Of a stretch of DNA of 64,000 bases, positions 1 through 7,204 are shown one piece after another (within the stretch, counting starts at the first letter, position 1; every line of letters starts with the position of its first letter). Source of the DNA: Roseiarcus sp963776665 (GTDB taxonomy: Bacteria > Pseudomonadota > Alphaproteobacteria > Rhizobiales > Beijerinckiaceae); assembly GCA_963776665.1 (NCBI GenBank), contig CAVZNQ010000007.1, forward strand, positions 1 to 64,000, read 5' to 3'. The notes beneath the pieces were generated by a model. The model saw only the letters and a list, made by a program, of their open reading frames with translations, had not been told where the DNA came from and ran no database searches. The position numbers and the translations under genes are program-made.

Positions 1-407
1 GCTTCTACACGGGGCAGTTTGAAAAGAGCCTCGAATATTTTGACAAGGCGATTCGGCTCAGTCCGCACGACCCCGGCATGGGGACGTGGCTTAATTCGAA
101 ATCCGCGGCCTATTTCGCGCTGAAGCAGTGCGATCAGGCAATTGAATGGGCGCGCCGCGCAGTCGTAATCGATCCAAGTTTCGGTGCAGACCTTGTCGCG
201 CCCTTGGCTTTGAGCGGTCATGAAACGGAGGCCCGCGAAGCGTTGCAGCGTTACCTCGCGCTACCTTCTAGCGATCAACCGAAGACCATCGCGGGGTGGA
301 AGGCGTACAATGGCCATTTCGTCAACGCGAACACCGATCCGCGCCTTCTCGAAGCTTTCGACCGTTTTTACGGGGCTGTGCGGAAGGCGGGGATGCCGGA
401 GGAGTGA
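1..407 (+). CDS. TPR-repeat protein, C-terminal part only
   Basis: The reading frame is already open at base 3 and runs to the stop at 405-407, so the 5' part lies outside the window. The visible ~134 residues contain helical TPR-like units: one around YTGQFEKSLEYFDKAIRLSP and a second around AYFALKQCDQAIEWARRAVV. A C-terminal tail with FVNANTDPRLLEAFDRFY follows. This tail resembles the ends of the TPR modules on rhizobial adenylate/guanylate cyclase-like or winged-helix regulators, but the catalytic or DNA-binding part cannot be seen. Only a protein-interaction role for the repeats can be stated. Confidence 0.75.
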   Translation, partial: FYTGQFEKSLEYFDKAIRLSPHDPGMGTWLNSKSAAYFALKQCDQAIEWARRAVVIDPSFGADLVAPLALSGHETEAREALQRYLALPSSDQPKTIAGWKAYNGHFVNANTDPRLLEAFDRFYGAVRKAGMPEE

Positions 408-955
408 AGCAAGTTTGAAGGCAGCGCGGCGGGAGCGGGTGCGATGCTCGTCGCTTGTCGACTGGCCGGTCTATCCGCGCTTGAGACGTACTATGCGGGC
501 GGACTTGCAGTCGCGCAACTGTAGCGCGAAGAAGCGTCTCCGGCCACGCCGAGACCGGCGTCCAGACGCCACACAAAAACGGTCACTGGCGGCCGTTTTG
601 GCTCTCGGCGGCCGGAACCACCGCCGGACGGCCGAAAACGGCTCCACGGCCGTCTAGCGCCGTCTTTCGTAGAAATTCCGACCATTTCCCGGCTTTCCCA
701 ACCTGAGACGCCAGCAAACACCGGTCGAAGCACGTGACGTTTGCCGGAAACTTGTCCGTCGCGGCCGTTGCTGGCTGGAAATTCGCTCCGCTCAGCCATT
801 CGCGCCCCTCGGCTTGCTCTCTCTTTCTCTCTCTCTCTCCGGCACTCTCGCATGATGCCGGTGGCGCGGGATAGGCTTATCTCCCGACACGCCGGACTTC
901 TCGGTCCCGGCTTTCCGCGCCAGCCGTTGACCGAAACGCGCAGACCGAGAGCGCC
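408..955. other. Non-coding stretch with inverted repeat and CT tract
   Basis: No convincing gene was found. Around 593-645 there is an imperfect inverted repeat (GCCGTTTTGGC facing GCCGAAAACGGC), which could be a weak terminator for the TPR gene. At 811-840 there is a pyrimidine tract of repeated CT. Longer open frames here on the minus strand have no family features and look like GC-driven chance frames. Confidence 0.5.
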
Positions 956-1249
956 GTGACGACGAACCAGACGCCGAAGGCGAAAACCGAGCGGTTGATC
1001 GTGCGCGAGATCGACGGCGAAACGCTGGTCTATGACCGCAGCCGCGACGCCGCGAGTTGCTTGAACGAGTTTGCCGCGAAGGTCTGGCGCGAGTGCGACG
1101 GCGAGACATCGGTCGCTGGGATCGCCGCCGCGTTGGGCGAGGACGAACCCGCTGTCTGGCTGGCGCTGCATCAACTGACGAAAGCGCAGTTGCTGACAGA
1201 AGCCATCGCGTTTCCGCCTGATATGAGCGCCGCCAAGAGCCGCCGCGAC
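956..1249 (+). pseudogene. PqqD-like peptide chaperone, 3' end lost
   Basis: A GTG start at 956 gives a PqqD-fold protein. The N-terminal strand region reads LIVREIDGETLVYDRSRDAA, followed by a helix with NEFAAKVWRECDG and a winged-helix-like segment ending LALHQLTKAQLL. PqqD-like proteins bind precursor peptides for radical SAM or related maturases, and the family often ends in a SRRDxxxxLG segment with a hydrophobic tail. Here the match stops after SRRD at 1249. The frame then runs to 1600 through antisense sequence of a mobile-element gene. The gene was therefore cut at the left edge of the adjacent island. No maturase or precursor peptide is visible nearby. Confidence 0.65.
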
Positions 1250-1548
1250 ATCGTCATCGGCCGACTTTTTCGCCTGTCGCGCCTTGCGCAGACCATCGCT
1301 TGCCGGCGGCGTTTTGTCCGAGGACGCGGCCTCGACCAATCGGGCGGCCTGAGCCTCCCGTGCGGTTTCAGAGCGTCTCTGTGGCCGCTGTGTGAGCCTC
1401 CTCGAGCGGCGTTAACTCTAAGGCTCGCCCGATCAATCGCGGCCTGCGCCTTCGCGGCTTCGCCCTCGACTTCATCGTGCTCCTTGATCGCAGCCGCCAA
1501 TTCCTCGCGAGGATCGGCGATATCGTTAGTCAACACGGGCGCGTTCAT
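1250..1548 (-). pseudogene. Island hypothetical gene, N-terminal part
   Basis: An ATG at 1548 opens MNAPVLTNDIADPREEL, followed by a charged helical stretch (AAIKEHDEVEGEAAKAQAAI) that looks like a coiled coil. The frame shifts near 1395, and the helical pattern resumes in a neighbouring frame (SETAREAQAARLVEAASSDK, later LRKARQAKKSADDD). It ends at the junction with the PqqD-like gene near 1250. The gene starts inside the end of the upstream gene, so the two were probably co-transcribed. No function is recognised. It has lost its 3' end at the island boundary. Confidence 0.4.
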
Positions 1549-2086
1549 CAGGCGAACCCAATGCGATCAAAGCCGGGATAGCGCTCGCCCAGAAACTTGA
1601 GCCGGACCAATCCGTGGCTACCACCGACTTACGCGGACTCGTTTGCATCGGTTGCACCTCTATTTTCTCAATGCCTGGGAACTGCTTCGCGAGGACCTCC
1701 GCGACTATCGCGTCCATCGCGGCCTTCGCTTTCGCCTGTCCCGGCGCGATCCGCTTGGTTTGCATGGGATCGAGGCTCGGATCGTCGTCCATCGCCCTCG
1801 CGGGCTTCGTAGCCAATTGCTCGATCAGGCGCCCCTGCGCCTCATCGTCAAGGTTAGCGCGGATCCACGCAAGAAGCTCCTCAACGGCGGCGTCAGAGGT
1901 GGCGTCGTCGAAGGCCATGCCACGCAGGCCGTTGCGTGCGTCATACGCACCCGCCGGGCGGGCGCGCCGAGCGCCGCCACGCAGGATATAGAGCCGTTCA
2001 TGGTTCTTGCCGGGCGGCTCCAAACGATACCCGAACGTTACCCGGCCATTATACGCGCAAAATATATTTTTGTAAATATATGACAT
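1526..2086 (-). CDS. Island hypothetical protein
   Basis: This is a small protein of unknown function. The frame is open from 2161, but the ATG at 2086 is the better start because the upstream part is AT-rich and looks like a promoter region. The body contains YRLEPPGKNHERLYILRGG, an acidic segment (AFDDATSDAAVEELLAWI) and a C-terminal alpha-helical part. The 3' end overlaps the start of the next minus-strand gene by 23 bases. No domain is recognised. Its position downstream of a P4-type primase suggests an accessory gene of the element. Confidence 0.45.
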   Translation of the reverse strand: MSYIYKNIFCAYNGRVTFGYRLEPPGKNHERLYILRGGARRARPAGAYDARNGLRGMAFDDATSDAAVEELLAWIRANLDDEAQGRLIEQLATKPARAMDDDPSLDPMQTKRIAPGQAKAKAAMDAIVAEVLAKQFPGIEKIEVQPMQTSPRKSVVATDWSGSSFWASAIPALIALGSPDERARVD

Positions 2087-2208
2087 TACATAACAATTTA
2101 TAACAATAGCACCCGCCTTATGGCGGCTGCCGTCTTTTTTCACGCTTCGACAATCGGGCATCGAGAGCGAGGATTGAGGCTCCGTGAAAAATTCAGCTAT
2201 AGTCTCAA

Positions 2209-2307
2209 ATGACGCATGACGACATGACGCATATGACGGGACTTTTGCTTTAGGGCGTATGCGCGCGCGTGACGTAGATAATCAGAGAACGCGTCATATG
2301 CGTCATG
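2209..2307. repeat. Iteron-like repeats ATGACGCAT next to primase
   Basis: The nonamer ATGACGCAT occurs at 2209-2217 and 2224-2232, and inverted at 2298-2306. A perfect 16-bp inverted repeat, CATGACGCATATGACG, lies at 2223-2238 with its complement at 2292-2307. The cluster sits between the 3' end of the P4-type primase and the next gene. P4-family initiators bind iterons at their own origin, so this is a candidate replication origin. It could equally be a regulator-binding site. Confidence 0.4.
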
Positions 2308-3735
2308 GCGAATATGAGCGAGACGGTTGCGAAGGCTCTATGTGGACGATCCGAAGGCCGGTGAAGCCTCGCCCGTCCATCTTGCGGCATGGCATAAAGC
2401 CTCTGGTTTCGAGCGCCTGCCCGAACCGCTTGGAGCTTCCTGAGAATTCACCCGCAGCGGTTGCCCAGTTGGTCCATGAGCCAAACAACGCGGTCGAGCT
2501 TTCCCATGCGTTCGGGTCGCGTTCGCATCGGTCGTCAATCCAAGCTGCGATGGCGTCTTCAGACTCCAGATAGGCCGCTGTCGCATTAGCGACGGCTTCG
2601 GGGCGCTGTAGTCGTTCGGTCCGCCATTCCAAACAGCCGTCCACCATCCATTGCAGAATACCCGGCCACTCAGCCTTGAGCTTTTCGGCCAGTTCCGGAT
2701 CGCGTTCCTCGGGGGGATCGTCACGCCGAATGGGATCAGATGAAAACGCCGACGGATGGCTTCATCCACGCTTCGCAAGCCGGGCTTATGGTTGCCGGCG
2801 ATAACAAGCTTGAACGCCGGCGTATATTCGAAAAAGTCCTGCCGCATGAACCTCGCCGACACGGGGTCGCCGCCAGTGAGGGTCTTGATCCGGCTTTCCG
2901 CCCAGCGCCGCCCCTCCTCCGTTTCCGTGGCGGTGACGAGGCGGGCGCCTCGCAACATGGCGAGGTCAGTGGGGTGGCGGTCAACGTGTGTTGCGGTGAA
3001 TGTCTCGATTGGCGCGGTCCTATGGTAATCGCCCATGATTCCGGCCGTGGTGGACATCAACACGCTTTTGCCATTCGCGCCCGTGCCATAGGCAAAGAAC
3101 AGCGCATGTTCATTGGTTACACCAGTCAGGGCGTAACCAAGCACCCGACGAAGATAAGCGATGAGCGATTGGTCGCCGTTCATGACGCGATGAAGAAACG
3201 CCAAAAAGGTCGGGCAGTCGCCGCGCGGCGCCACGGCGGTCATCTTGGTCACGTAATCCAGCGGACTATGCGCCCGCATAATTCCGGTGCGCAGGTCGAT
3301 AACGCCGTCAAATGTGTTCAATAGCCACGGATCCGTGTCCCATTGGTCGATGGTGGCGGCGATGCAGCGGTCCGCCTGGCCAGACGCTCCACTGCCGCGA
3401 CGGTTTTCGCACTGGCGACGGCGGCCGCACTCTTATGGTCGTAGCGTTCGCCGCAGTTCGCGCAAACCACGCGGCCATAGCGAACGCGAGCTTCGTATCC
3501 TCGAACACCCAGCGCTTGCCGTCCCACCACAACCACTTGTTCCACGCCGCGTTAGCCTGTCTCGAATGCGCTGGGAGAAGCGCAGCGCCAACGCGTCGTC
3601 CGAGAACTGAGGAGGCGGGTCGTCTTCCCGCCGCGCGGCCTTGGCCGCCCTCTGTCGCTCGGCGTAGGCCTCATCCTGCTTATCGCGTGGCCAGCGCGCA
3701 TAATCCGAGGCATACGGAGGATACTCCGCGCTCAT
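2303..3735 (-). pseudogene. P4-family phage/plasmid primase-helicase, frameshifted
   Basis: The SF3 helicase part is clear between 2720 and 3321: a Walker A motif GTGANGKSV, then TATETEEGRRWAESRIKTLTGGD and FKLVIAGNHKPGLRSVDEAI, all typical of P4 alpha/DUF5906 primases. The ATG at 3735 opens MSAEYPPYASDYARWPRDKQ, and the middle reads WWDGKRWVFEDTKLAFAMA and VVCANCGERYDHKSA in different frames. The C-terminus continues from 2647 (VDGCLEWRTERLQRPEAV) to a stop at 2303. At least four frame changes are needed. Many other genes in this window also carry single-base indels, so some of these may be sequencing errors. The role would be replication initiation of the element. Confidence 0.75.
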
Positions 3736-3845
3736 GGTGCGCCCCCGTCGCCATCGCCTATGTGAAGGCGCTTTAGCGCCGCCTATGCGATCCATGCCGC
3801 CCTTGCAGCCGCGTAAAACCGGACGAGTGACGCTGGCCTTAGCCA

Positions 3846-4238
3846 TCATCGTCGGACCGGTTTTACGCGGCCGCGTCCGTGGCACGGCGCGGGGTGGAGT
3901 GCCGTGAACAGCGCATCTTTGGCGCGCGCGATATCGTCTAGTCTGACCCGTTCGCGGGCCTCGGCAATAATCCGCGCCCTAGCGGCCTGCGCCTCGACGC
4001 TGGGCTGGGCGATAGGGGCGATAGCGGCGCCGGCGCTCATCGGCCACCTGCCTCGGGCGCGTTCTGTGGCGCGCGCGACCTGGGTCGCCAGGTCGATGCG
4101 GACGACCACCAGAGGCTCTCGGCGATCAGCCCTGACAACCAGGATGTCGCGGCCCTCAAGCCAGCGGTAAGGCGGGCGGTCTTCGAGGTAATGAATTTGC
4201 CTCGCCAAGTGGCGAAGGCGGATCTCGGGAATATGCAT
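3846..4238 (-). CDS. Island hypothetical protein
   Basis: The protein is about 130 residues and of unknown function. The ATG at 4238 is preferred over the in-frame TTG at 4250 because a GGAG ribosome-binding site lies just before it. The N-terminus reads MHIPEIRLRHLARQIHYLED, then YRWLEGRDILVVRADRREPL, which looks like a small beta-rich fold. The second half is a long helix rich in Ala, Arg and Glu (QAARARIIAEARERVRLDD). It lies between the AlpA-like regulator and the primase on the same strand, a usual place for short replication-module genes. Confidence 0.5.
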   Translation of the reverse strand: MHIPEIRLRHLARQIHYLEDRPPYRWLEGRDILVVRADRREPLVVVRIDLATQVARATERARGRWPMSAGAAIAPIAQPSVEAQAARARIIAEARERVRLDDIARAKDALFTALHPAPCHGRGRVKPVRR

Positions 4239-4267
4239 TTTGCACTCCAAAAAGCTGGAGCGCGGGC

Positions 4268-4360
4268 TTGCTGACAGGCGCGAGATACGCTAAATTTCCG
4301 GGTGCTGATACCTGGAACAAATGCTTTTCGCCCCGTGCGGCTCGTCCGCGCGGGGTTTTC
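4268..4360 (+). ncRNA. Candidate small RNA with promoter and terminator
   Basis: On the plus strand, opposite to all island genes, a sigma70-like promoter is visible: TTGCTG at 4268-4273, a 17-base spacer, and TAAATT at 4291-4296. About 58 bases after the predicted start there is a 10-bp hairpin followed by a T-rich run (4331-4360). No open reading frame or ribosome-binding site lies between. This would give a short RNA of about 58 bases. Its 3' end just reaches the stop codon of the convergent AlpA-like gene. The function is unknown; an antisense or immunity-type satellite RNA is conceivable. Confidence 0.4.
4331..4360 (+). terminator. Rho-independent terminator
   Basis: The stem CCCCGTGCGG pairs with CCGCGCGGGG (ten pairs including one G-T) around the loop CTCGT, followed by TTTTCATTTT. 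There is no plus-strand gene upstream, so it most likely ends the candidate small RNA. In the other direction it follows the AlpA-like gene but lacks a T run. Confidence 0.6.
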
Positions 4361-4613
4361 ATTTTGCCGGGACGGCTTCTGTCTCACGCTGCCGGCGGAA
4401 TGGCTTGCCAACGCTCGGGCGGCTGGCCTCCCATGCGCGCAGATCAGCGAGCTTCCAGTAGCGGAAGCGGCCAATGTAACGGGGGCGGGGGAAGTTCATC
4501 TCTTCGCTATCGAGCCAACGATAGAGCGTCATGTGTGTAACGCCGTACCGTTCCCAAACGGCGCGGGCTGGAATGTAGCGGTCGTTTTCAGGCGGACTCA
4601 GTTTCGGTCCCAT
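4359..4613 (-). CDS. AlpA-like helix-turn-helix regulator/excisionase
   Basis: An 84-residue protein of the AlpA/MerR-like winged-helix type used by P4-like elements as excisionase or regulator of the integrase. The helix-turn-helix is visible as ARAVWERYGVTHMTLYRWLD, followed by the conserved wing FPRPRYIGRFRYWKLADLRA. The length fits the family. The ATG at 4613 is directly preceded by a region with an inverted repeat (4624-4650) that may be its own operator. In satellites this protein controls integrase expression or excision, which agrees with its place between the integrase and replication genes. Confidence 0.8.
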   Translation of the reverse strand: MGPKLSPPENDRYIPARAVWERYGVTHMTLYRWLDSEEMNFPRPRYIGRFRYWKLADLRAWEASRPSVGKPFRRQRETEAVPAK

Positions 4614-4623
4614 AAATATCTAA

Positions 4624-4650
4624 CCTCGTAGTACTGTTGTGACTACGGGG
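4624..4650. promoter_or_regulatory. Inverted repeat upstream of alpA-like gene
   Basis: CCTCGTAGT and ACTACGGGG form a nine-pair inverted repeat (one G-T) with a nine-base gap, directly upstream of the AlpA-like start codon. Size and position fit an operator for a dimeric regulator, possibly AlpA itself. Confidence 0.4.
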
Positions 4651-4685
4651 GATATAGAAGGGCTCCGGCTCGAAAACAGCACTTG

Positions 4686-4718
4686 CAGCTAGCTGAATTG
4701 TGCACTCCAGCTAGCTGA
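4686..4718. repeat. Two 11-bp direct repeats spaced 22 bp
   Basis: CAGCTAGCTGA occurs at 4686-4696 and again at 4708-4718, exactly 22 bases apart, about two helical turns. Each copy contains the palindrome AGCTAGCT. The pair lies between the gene at 4737-5222 and the AlpA-like gene, so two regulator dimers could bind on the same face of the helix. Confidence 0.5.
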
Positions 4719-4736
4719 TGACATAATAAACGTTAA

Positions 4737-5222
4737 CTATTTTCGGTAGTTAAGCTCGCCTGCGGAGATCCAGGCGTTAATATTGCGCATCAGCGTGGAG
4801 CGGTCCGGGAGCTTTGCCCCCTTGTGCCTACTGAAGTGCCTCTCGATTGCCCTCGCTATAGCAACCTTCTTAGGCTTCCCGTTGGATGCTGCGATGAAGT
4901 CATTGCCCACCAAGATTGCAGCCTCGCCGTACTCTTCCATTCTCCTCTCGCGCAGTTTCTTCTGCGTCTCTATCCCAGCATCGGAGTGAGGCTTACCCCT
5001 GACATAAGCGCTATTGAGCCATTCGGCTTTTGTCGTGACTAGTCCGGCCTCCTCGATGATGCTGACTAGGTCAGCGTATCCTTGCTCGGGATCCGGGCTT
5101 GCGGCGATGACCCCGCAAAGATGACGAAGCGCATCCTTGAAGGGCCCCGCGTCCCACGAAAGGACGCCCATTCGCCATTCGATAAAGGCGGCACGTTCGG
5201 CCAACCGATGTTTATTGCTCAT
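4737..5222 (-). CDS. Hypothetical protein coupled to integrase
   Basis: A 161-residue protein, mostly helical, with no recognised domain. Its ATG at 5222 overlaps the integrase stop codon (ATGA), so translation is probably coupled and the two genes share a transcript. The N-terminus reads MSNKHRLAERAAFIEWRMGV, and the C-terminal region contains KVAIARAIERHFSRHKGAK and a helix-turn-helix-like segment. It could be a small DNA-binding or accessory recombination protein, but this is a guess from position only. Confidence 0.55.
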   Translation of the reverse strand: MSNKHRLAERAAFIEWRMGVLSWDAGPFKDALRHLCGVIAASPDPEQGYADLVSIIEEAGLVTTKAEWLNSAYVRGKPHSDAGIETQKKLRERRMEEYGEAAILVGNDFIAASNGKPKKVAIARAIERHFSRHKGAKLPDRSTLMRNINAWISAGELNYRK

Positions 5223-6463
5223 TTCGCAACCCTCGTCATCTCAACGACGTTTTGGGCGCGCGTTCCACTCACGGTCGATTCAAGAGCGCGGCCCCACGCT
5301 TCAAGGGCAGCCTTGCGCTCGTCGAGGTATTCGAAACGGTTGTAGACACGGGCGACGCCCCGGATCGTCCCGCTAGTATGGTTAAGTATGCGATCAACGA
5401 CGTGGGGCAGGATGCGCAGTCCGGCCATACCGGTCGCCGCCGTGCGCCTCAAGTCGTGCAGAATCCAAGGCTCCAGCTCCTGGCCGATCGCCTTCCCCAT
5501 GAGGCCGTCTAGCCGTTCCTTTGCTCGGCTGAACCCGCTTACTGCGGTGCGGCCATTCGTGGAGAAGACGGGGCCGCCGTCGATGCGGGGCAGAGAGGCT
5601 ATGATGTCGATAGCTTGCTGCGACAGGTGAACGTCATGACCGTGATCGTTCTTCGCCTTCTCTCGGGGAAGGGACCACACATTGCGCTCAAGGTCGATCT
5701 CCGACCATTCCAACGTCGCGACTTCGTCCCGGCGCTGCGCGGTGATCAGGAGGAGCTTGAACAGCGGCCCGAACGGCCAGCCTAGCTCTTCCGCCGAAGA
5801 CCAGAACGCCCGAATTTCTAGGTCGCTCAAGACACGGTCGCGCGCCCTTTCCTTAGTCGGCGGCTTAAGCCCCTCGCACGGGTTGGTCGCTATCCGGTCC
5901 TTTTCGACCGCCCAGCCGAATAGCGTCCTAAGCCGCGCAAGGATCCGGTTCGCTTGGATCTCAGCGCCTGAGGCTACTTTCTTGTCGATGAGAGCGATTA
6001 CGTCTCGCTTTGCAATCGAGCCCATCGGGCGCTTTCCCCATTCGGGGATAACGTCTTGGTCAATGATGCGCGCGGTCTCGCGATAGGTAGATGCGGCTGT
6101 GTTTCGCTTGACTTGGCGATCGAGGTATTCGCGGGCGAGGGATGCGAAGTCGTCGGCAAGAGGCTTCGGTGCTAGCCTGCGCGCCCTCTTTTCCTCTGCC
6201 GGGTCGCCTCCCGCCTGGACCTTGTGGAGGGCCGTGCTAGCGGCTCTACGCGCGTCGGCGGGACCGAAAGCAGGGTAGGGGCCAATCGTGTAGCGCCGCA
6301 ATCGGCCACCATTGCGATAGAACAGCGACCACGACTTATGGCCGCTGTCGGTCACGCGGAGCGCGAGCGCGGGGAAGGTTGTGTCGAAGTATTCCACCCG
6401 GCGGCCCTTAGCGGGCGCCGCGACCTTGGCGACAAACAGGTCGGTCAGCTTTTTTCTTGCCAT
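5219..6463 (-). CDS. Tyrosine recombinase (P4-type integrase)
   Basis: The protein shows the three parts of P4-type integrases: an N-terminal DUF4102 arm-binding domain (VEYFDTTFPALALRVTDSGH, WSLFYRNGGRLRRYTIG), a core-binding SAM-like domain, and a C-terminal catalytic domain. Catalytic residues can be read as Arg in AQRRDEVATLEW, the HDLRR box, His in ILNHT, and the Tyr in VYNRFEYLDERKAAL. It catalyses site-specific integration, here apparently at tRNA-Arg. The ATG at 6463 (MARKKLTDLF) is the usual start for the family. The frame stays open to an ATG at 6514. It overlaps the downstream gene by four bases. Confidence 0.93.
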   Translation of the reverse strand: MARKKLTDLFVAKVAAPAKGRRVEYFDTTFPALALRVTDSGHKSWSLFYRNGGRLRRYTIGPYPAFGPADARRAASTALHKVQAGGDPAEEKRARRLAPKPLADDFASLAREYLDRQVKRNTAASTYRETARIIDQDVIPEWGKRPMGSIAKRDVIALIDKKVASGAEIQANRILARLRTLFGWAVEKDRIATNPCEGLKPPTKERARDRVLSDLEIRAFWSSAEELGWPFGPLFKLLLITAQRRDEVATLEWSEIDLERNVWSLPREKAKNDHGHDVHLSQQAIDIIASLPRIDGGPVFSTNGRTAVSGFSRAKERLDGLMGKAIGQELEPWILHDLRRTAATGMAGLRILPHVVDRILNHTSGTIRGVARVYNRFEYLDERKAALEAWGRALESTVSGTRAQNVVEMTRVAK

Positions 6464-6564
6464 GGCAGAGACGCTCGCTTGCGCCACCTGTGTCTGAGCA
6501 GCCGCCATCGGCAATCTTGCTCGGGGTTCTGAATGCGGGTGACGCGTGGGTAACGTTACCCTGA

Positions 6565-6593
6565 GTTATTCCGTGTTGTCAACACGAGATAAC
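6565..6593. promoter_or_regulatory. 29-bp palindrome upstream of integrase
   Basis: GTTAT and CGTGTTG are mirrored by CAACACG and ATAAC around one central base at 6579, with only two unpaired positions per side. A second perfect palindrome, GTAACGTTAC, lies at 6550-6559. Both sit between the integrase start and the tRNA fragment, where arm-type integrase sites or an int operator are expected. Confidence 0.5.
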
Positions 6594-6672
6594 GCGGCCG
6601 ATCAATCCGACATAAAAACCTTATGAATCAAGGTGATGTTGTTACGTCTTCGACATGTGTCGTTATGGGCCG

Positions 6673-6725
6673 GCAGCCGCCTTCTAAGCGGCAGGTCGCA
6701 GGTTCGAATCCTGCCGGAGTCGCCA
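6673..6725 (+). tRNA. tRNA-Arg(TCT) 3' fragment (attachment scar)
   Basis: The anticodon stem GCCGC/GCGGC encloses the loop CTTCTAA with anticodon TCT at 6683-6685. It is followed by a T-arm GCAGG-TTCGAAT-CCTGC, the 3' acceptor strand CGGAGTC, the discriminator G and an encoded CCA. The 5' acceptor strand that would pair (GACTCCG) and the D-arm are absent upstream. This is therefore the 3' part of the gene only, starting near the anticodon arm, as left at the far end of an element integrated in a tRNA gene. It should not yield a functional tRNA. Confidence 0.85.
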
Positions 6726-6844
6726 AAGACGCAAACTGGCGCGTTATGATTTGGGTCGAGCCGGTCTTGCTCCCTTGTGAGCGGTTCGTCGGCTCGTGGT
6801 CGTTCCCCATCGAGGACCTCGGCTTGCCAGTTGCACTGACTGAA

Positions 6845-6935
6845 GGGGCCCTGGAGCCCTCGACCTGGGCGATGATGCTGCTCGGCTGCGAGCCTGGGCT
6901 TTGCGGGCTGTCGCGCAAGCGCCAACGCCATCGTT
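6845..6935 (+). pseudogene. PEP-CTERM sorting-signal remnant
   Basis: The frame reads LEPSTWAMMLLG, the core of the alphaproteobacterial PEP-CTERM sorting signal (PEPSTWAMMLLGFAGLG type). The hydrophobic stretch continues in the next frame (ASLGFAG), and the basic tail returns as SRKRQRHR. PEP-CTERM tails direct exported proteins to an exosortase. The body of the protein is not present between here and the tRNA fragment, so this is a remnant. The rest of 6726-7204 shows no gene, RNA or clear repeat. Confidence 0.5.
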
Positions 6936-7204
6936 TCGACGCCGGAAACCACTCGCTCCCTGATCGGAGAAATGCCCCGCGCCAAGGCGAACCGGCGCGG
7001 GGCGGGGCGCGCGCTCGTGTGCGAGCCGCCTGGGGCCGAGGCGCGACCCTGGACACGATGCTGTGGGCGCGGCGCCGTGGCAATGGGTATAAATACCGGC
7101 CCTTGGCGAGAAGCGAGCTCGACGCGCCCGCGCGGCGGCTCTCTCGAAACCCGGGGAAGCTGCTCGCGGCGTGAGTTCACGGCCGCGACGCAATCAACCT
7201 TGGC

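Larger units (their letters stand above)
1250..6725. mobile_element. Decayed integrative element (P4-like satellite island)
   Basis: The segment holds a tyrosine integrase, an AlpA-type regulator, a P4-family primase-helicase and several short genes, all on the minus strand. It is the usual layout of a small P4-like satellite or integrative island. The right end is a 53-bp 3' fragment of tRNA-Arg, a typical attachment scar. The left end falls inside a truncated PqqD-like gene, and no intact tRNA-Arg lies there. The left attachment site has therefore been lost by deletion or rearrangement, or lies outside the window. No structural, lysis or toxin genes are visible, so the element looks immobile. 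Boundaries are estimates. Confidence 0.7.

Noticed and set aside
491..1339. 282-codon minus-strand frame
   Set aside because: Only its first ~30 codons match the broken island gene; the rest is antisense to the PqqD-like gene and non-coding DNA.
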